From Gemmatimonadales bacterium (GTDB lineage Bacteria; Gemmatimonadota; Gemmatimonadetes; Longimicrobiales; Gaopeijiaceae), in the NCBI GenBank assembly GCA_020344755.1, contig CP070829.1, forward strand, positions 606,273 through 670,272: a DNA stretch of 64,000 nucleotides, in the 5' to 3' direction. The notes under the pieces were generated by a model that worked only from the letters and a program-made list of their open reading frames with translations, had not been told where the DNA came from and did not search any database. Both the position numbers and the translations under genes were made by a program. Positions 63,999-64,000 of this stretch are shown here, in pieces (position 1 is the stretch's first letter; each line of letters opens with the position of its first letter).

Positions 63999-64000
63999 GC

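Overview
The window is a very GC-rich, densely packed bacterial chromosome segment. Genes abut or overlap, many starts are GTG, and at least twelve junctions are four-base ATGA/GTGA overlaps. The content includes two huge Asp-box (BNR/VPS10-like) secreted proteins, a DUF5916-type outer-membrane barrel, an alpha/beta-hydrolase-domain exported protein, ergothioneine genes and c-di-GMP signalling genes. With the base composition, this fits a Gemmatimonadota-like Gram-negative bacterium. That assignment is an inference from gene families; Acidobacteriota or Myxococcota are alternatives. No rRNA, tRNA, CRISPR array, insertion sequence or phage gene was seen.

Left part (1-20 kb). egtB-egtD (ergothioneine; egtD runs off the left edge) diverge from a three-gene osmoprotectant-type ABC transporter operon: an ATPase, a fused binding protein-permease, and a YkvI-family membrane protein. 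thrC-thrB (threonine synthesis) follow on the minus strand. They diverge from a universal stress protein gene that sits two bases ahead of a 2832-residue cyclic beta-1,2-glucan synthase. A minus-strand group then runs beta-lactamase-like lipoprotein, two tandem BNR proteins, proline dehydrogenase, MFS transporter.

Middle part (28-50 kb). A membrane GGDEF / degenerate receiver / HD-GYP protein (c-di-GMP turnover) is followed by a DUF5916 barrel. Next come an exported hydrolase, a class I aminotransferase, an HD-GYP plus HEAT-repeat pair, and a zinc-ribbon membrane protein. A ybbP-ybbA-like ABC exporter pair lies head-to-head with tesA. Then come rho, a Tat-exported class V PLP enzyme with a tiny membrane partner, and a secreted Trp/Tyr-rich protein with an Arg/Ser/Thr-rich tail containing 84-bp tandem repeats.

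Right part (49-64 kb). A histidine-utilisation cluster (hutI, hutF, hutU, hutH) degrades histidine to glutamate by the formimidoylglutamate deiminase branch; hutG is not in the window. The last 8.5 kb is the most interesting region: a tightly overlapping six-gene minus-strand operon that looks like a c-di-GMP-controlled exopolysaccharide machine. It encodes a BcsE-like protein (degenerate RecA/KaiC-like domain, receiver-like domain, degenerate GGDEF keeping an RxxD c-di-GMP I-site), a TPR plus beta-barrel exporter, a PgaC-like processive GT2 synthase, a 78-residue membrane protein, a membrane-anchored NodB-deacetylase-like protein and a GH18-like lipoprotein. This combination mixes parts typical of the Pga, Pel and Bcs systems and matches none of them exactly.
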